A DNA stretch of 7,454 nucleotides, from positions 1 to 7,454 of the forward strand of contig DANW01000005.1 of NCBI GenBank assembly GCA_002501605.1, in the 5' to 3' direction. Of this stretch, positions 5,867-7,454 are shown one piece after another. Each line of letters starts with the position of its first letter. Within the stretch, counting starts at the first letter, position 1. The position numbers and the translations under genes were made by a program. The notes beneath the pieces were generated by a model. It was not told the DNA's origin. It did no database searches and saw only the letters and a program-made list of their open reading frames with translations. The stretch comes from Euryarchaeota archaeon UBA28 (GTDB lineage: Archaea; Thermoplasmatota; Poseidoniia; Poseidoniales; Thalassarchaeaceae).

Positions 5867-7366
5867 GTGAGCGACTCTCTGGAGGCCCCCGACATAGACC
5901 CCGTACTGTCTAGTGGGGCGTTGAAAATTAATCCCAAGAAACTGGACAAAGTTCCATGGGATCATACAGGGGAGCACCCCGGTAGCAGGATTGCATGGGC
6001 AGTAATCAAGACTCTAGCCAAGGTTTCGAAGTCATATATCTTCAGGAATAAAGAGGAAGAGCATCCAATCAATAGCAAAGGAGGCAGAGTCTACACTTCA
6101 ATGCATATCAACGGACTAGTTGACCCACTAACGATAATACTCTCACAGGACAAAAGACCCATCACCATGGGCAGGCACGATCTCGCAACCATGCCACTCA
6201 TAGGTTGGATCACAAGGAGAATGGGAAACCAACCCGTAATAAGGCGAGCAGAACAGGCTTCTGGAATCGTCGGCCCCGAGTATTCCAAATCAATCAACCA
6301 TCGTACACTGTTGACAATGTCACACTGCATAGCAGGTGGCCATGGAGCAGTTGTTATGCCAGAGGGAAAATCGCATCAGGACTCAAAGCTCCACCGCCTG
6401 AGAACAGGAGCACTGAGATTCTCATTGAACGCAGCATCTATCGCCGATGCAAAGGAACTCCTCCCACCGACCATCCAACCTGTAGGCCTCCACTTCAGAT
6501 GCCACCATTGGTTCCGTACCGATGTTTACGTTGAGTACCCAGAACCGTTACAGATTCCAGTAATAGAGGACCCAATTCATTCTGCTAGCCTAATTCAGGG
6601 CGATTGGTCAGAGCCCCCCGAAGAAACAGTATTGGAACTCAGGGACGAGCTATACCGGCGATTGGTCCCCATCACCCCAGATGCACCAGATTGGGAAACT
6701 TACAGGGCATGGCTCCTCCTTGGACACCTCAGTTCCTTGGCTAGAGGAGAGAAGCTAACGGCATACTCGGAGGAGGTAAAGGCCGCTAGAGAAATCCGTG
6801 ACACTCTCAAGGTCAAAGAGAATCCACAAATGCTGAAAAAATCCAAGCGAGCGGAAAACATCCTTCATTCAAATCAACTCGATGGGAGATCCATTTCCAA
6901 GGATTTTACTATAGAAAGCAAGGTTCAGTACTTGAATGGGATTATTGGCGCATTATTGATGATAGGCGCTTCACCACTATCCATCCCCTCAACTGGAATT
7001 CAGGCCCTTATTGCTAGGTATTTAGGAGATAACACCGATGAGGGAGTTGATGCTAGAACAACTTACCACATGTTCGCTGGGTTCTTTTCTCCATTAACCA
7101 TATGGCCACTGGTTGGAGGAATTATTGCTTACCAAGCCCTGCAGAGTTCGGTCGACGGAGCAGAGTTTCTCATATCTTTCGTGGTCTTCGTTTTCCTCAT
7201 CTCAATAATCTTCCATTTTTCCAATCTAGTAATGCTCAAGGGTTACGATCTATTCACAGACTTCAGGATGTCACTGAGAAGGCGACGTTTGGCTCATTCG
7301 GAAGACGGGGAGCTACTGAACAAGCTAATCAATTCCATTGTTCCTGAATTAGTGGCTCTCAAATAG
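5867..7366 (+). CDS. Membrane-anchored PlsC-superfamily glycerolipid acyltransferase (Gat/Sct-like)
   Basis: The 499-residue protein carries an LPLAT/PlsC acyltransferase domain (about 70-265) and a membrane C-terminus. Block I is MHINGLVDP (79-87), with His80 and Asp86 spaced as H-X5-D. This matches the subfamily with HPN(A/S)xxDP motifs that includes yeast glycerol-3-phosphate acyltransferases Gat1/Sct1, rather than the usual H-X4-D. Block II is RPITMGRHDL...IGWITRRMGNQPVIRR (98-127). Block III is MPEGKSH...LHRLRTGALRFSL (164-187), equal to the FPEGxSH...LxPLKTGAARIAL pattern of that subfamily. Hydrophobic segments lie at about 354-375, 400-424 and 432-457, then a basic RRRR (470-473), as in the wider family. 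It would transfer an acyl chain to a glycerol phosphate or lysophospholipid at the membrane. The start is GTG, the first possible start after the preceding in-frame codons. It follows the HIT gene by 40 bases with no clear Shine-Dalgarno. Confidence 0.88.
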   Translation: MSDSLEAPDIDPVLSSGALKINPKKLDKVPWDHTGEHPGSRIAWAVIKTLAKVSKSYIFRNKEEEHPINSKGGRVYTSMHINGLVDPLTIILSQDKRPITMGRHDLATMPLIGWITRRMGNQPVIRRAEQASGIVGPEYSKSINHRTLLTMSHCIAGGHGAVVMPEGKSHQDSKLHRLRTGALRFSLNAASIADAKELLPPTIQPVGLHFRCHHWFRTDVYVEYPEPLQIPVIEDPIHSASLIQGDWSEPPEETVLELRDELYRRLVPITPDAPDWETYRAWLLLGHLSSLARGEKLTAYSEEVKAAREIRDTLKVKENPQMLKKSKRAENILHSNQLDGRSISKDFTIESKVQYLNGIIGALLMIGASPLSIPSTGIQALIARYLGDNTDEGVDARTTYHMFAGFFSPLTIWPLVGGIIAYQALQSSVDGAEFLISFVVFVFLISIIFHFSNLVMLKGYDLFTDFRMSLRRRRLAHSEDGELLNKLINSIVPELVALK

Positions 7367-7386
7367 GACAAGCTCCTCGCTTGAGC

Positions 7387-7454
7387 GTGAATAAGAGAGA
7401 TGCCGCCCAGGCAGTCAGAGAATGGCTCCAGAGTGAGAAGCTGGAGGCCAGAGA
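7387..7454 (+). CDS. N-terminus of an unidentified gene, cut by the window end
   Basis: An open frame begins with GTG at 7387 (or TTG two codons earlier at 7381) and runs off the window after 22 codons. It encodes a charged, probably helical N-terminus (NKRDAAQAVREWLQSEKLEA). It starts 20 bases after the acyltransferase stop on the same strand, and its AGA arginine codons match the neighbours. Too little is present to assign a family. Confidence 0.45.
   Translation, partial: MNKRDAAQAVREWLQSEKLEAR

Noticed and set aside
1..7454. CRISPR array, insertion sequence, integrase or attachment site at the tRNA genes
   Set aside because: No regularly spaced repeats, transposase-like frames, or duplicated tRNA 3' ends were seen in the window.

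Overview
The window reads as a chromosomal piece of a euryarchaeon, most likely a Marine Group II type (Candidatus Poseidoniia, Thermoplasmatota). The reasons are a stand-alone archaeal GMP synthase amidotransferase subunit, an archaeal RNA polymerase Rpo12 zinc ribbon, an archaeal/eukaryotic-type clamp-loader ATPase, tRNA genes without introns, a strong preference for AGG/AGA arginine codons, few clear Shine-Dalgarno sites, and a bacterial/eukaryotic-type glycerolipid acyltransferase of a kind reported in that group. The lineage is an inference. The domain (Archaea) is well supported by the first three proteins.

Left part (1-2246): a tRNA-Asp(GTC) gene on the minus strand diverges from a plus-strand run of three information/nucleotide genes: guaAA (GMP synthase glutaminase subunit), rpo12 (RNA polymerase subunit P with an extra zinc ribbon at its N-terminus) and an RFC-like AAA+ clamp-loader subunit with altered motifs. 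The short divergent spacer holds an AT-rich box readable as a TATA element on both strands, and a perfect 7-bp hairpin that would form the tRNA leader. A minus-strand tRNA-Arg(CCT) gene then lies tail to tail with the RFC-like gene.

Right part (2446-7454): five plus-strand genes follow closely. They are an unrecognised protein with four predicted membrane segments; a flavoprotein of the succinate dehydrogenase/fumarate reductase family whose substrate-site residues appear to be replaced; a HIT-family nucleotide hydrolase that overlaps the flavoprotein stop by ATGA; a membrane-anchored PlsC-superfamily acyltransferase related to the yeast Gat/Sct type; and the first codons of another gene cut by the window edge. 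The close spacing suggests co-transcription of at least the flavoprotein and HIT genes, but no shared pathway is evident.

There is no CRISPR array, insertion sequence, phage gene or obvious transferred island. The most interesting points are the tandem-ribbon Rpo12, the flavoprotein with a dismantled catalytic site, the divergent clamp-loader subunit, the ester-lipid type acyltransferase in an archaeon, and the compact divergent promoter/hairpin beside tRNA-Asp.
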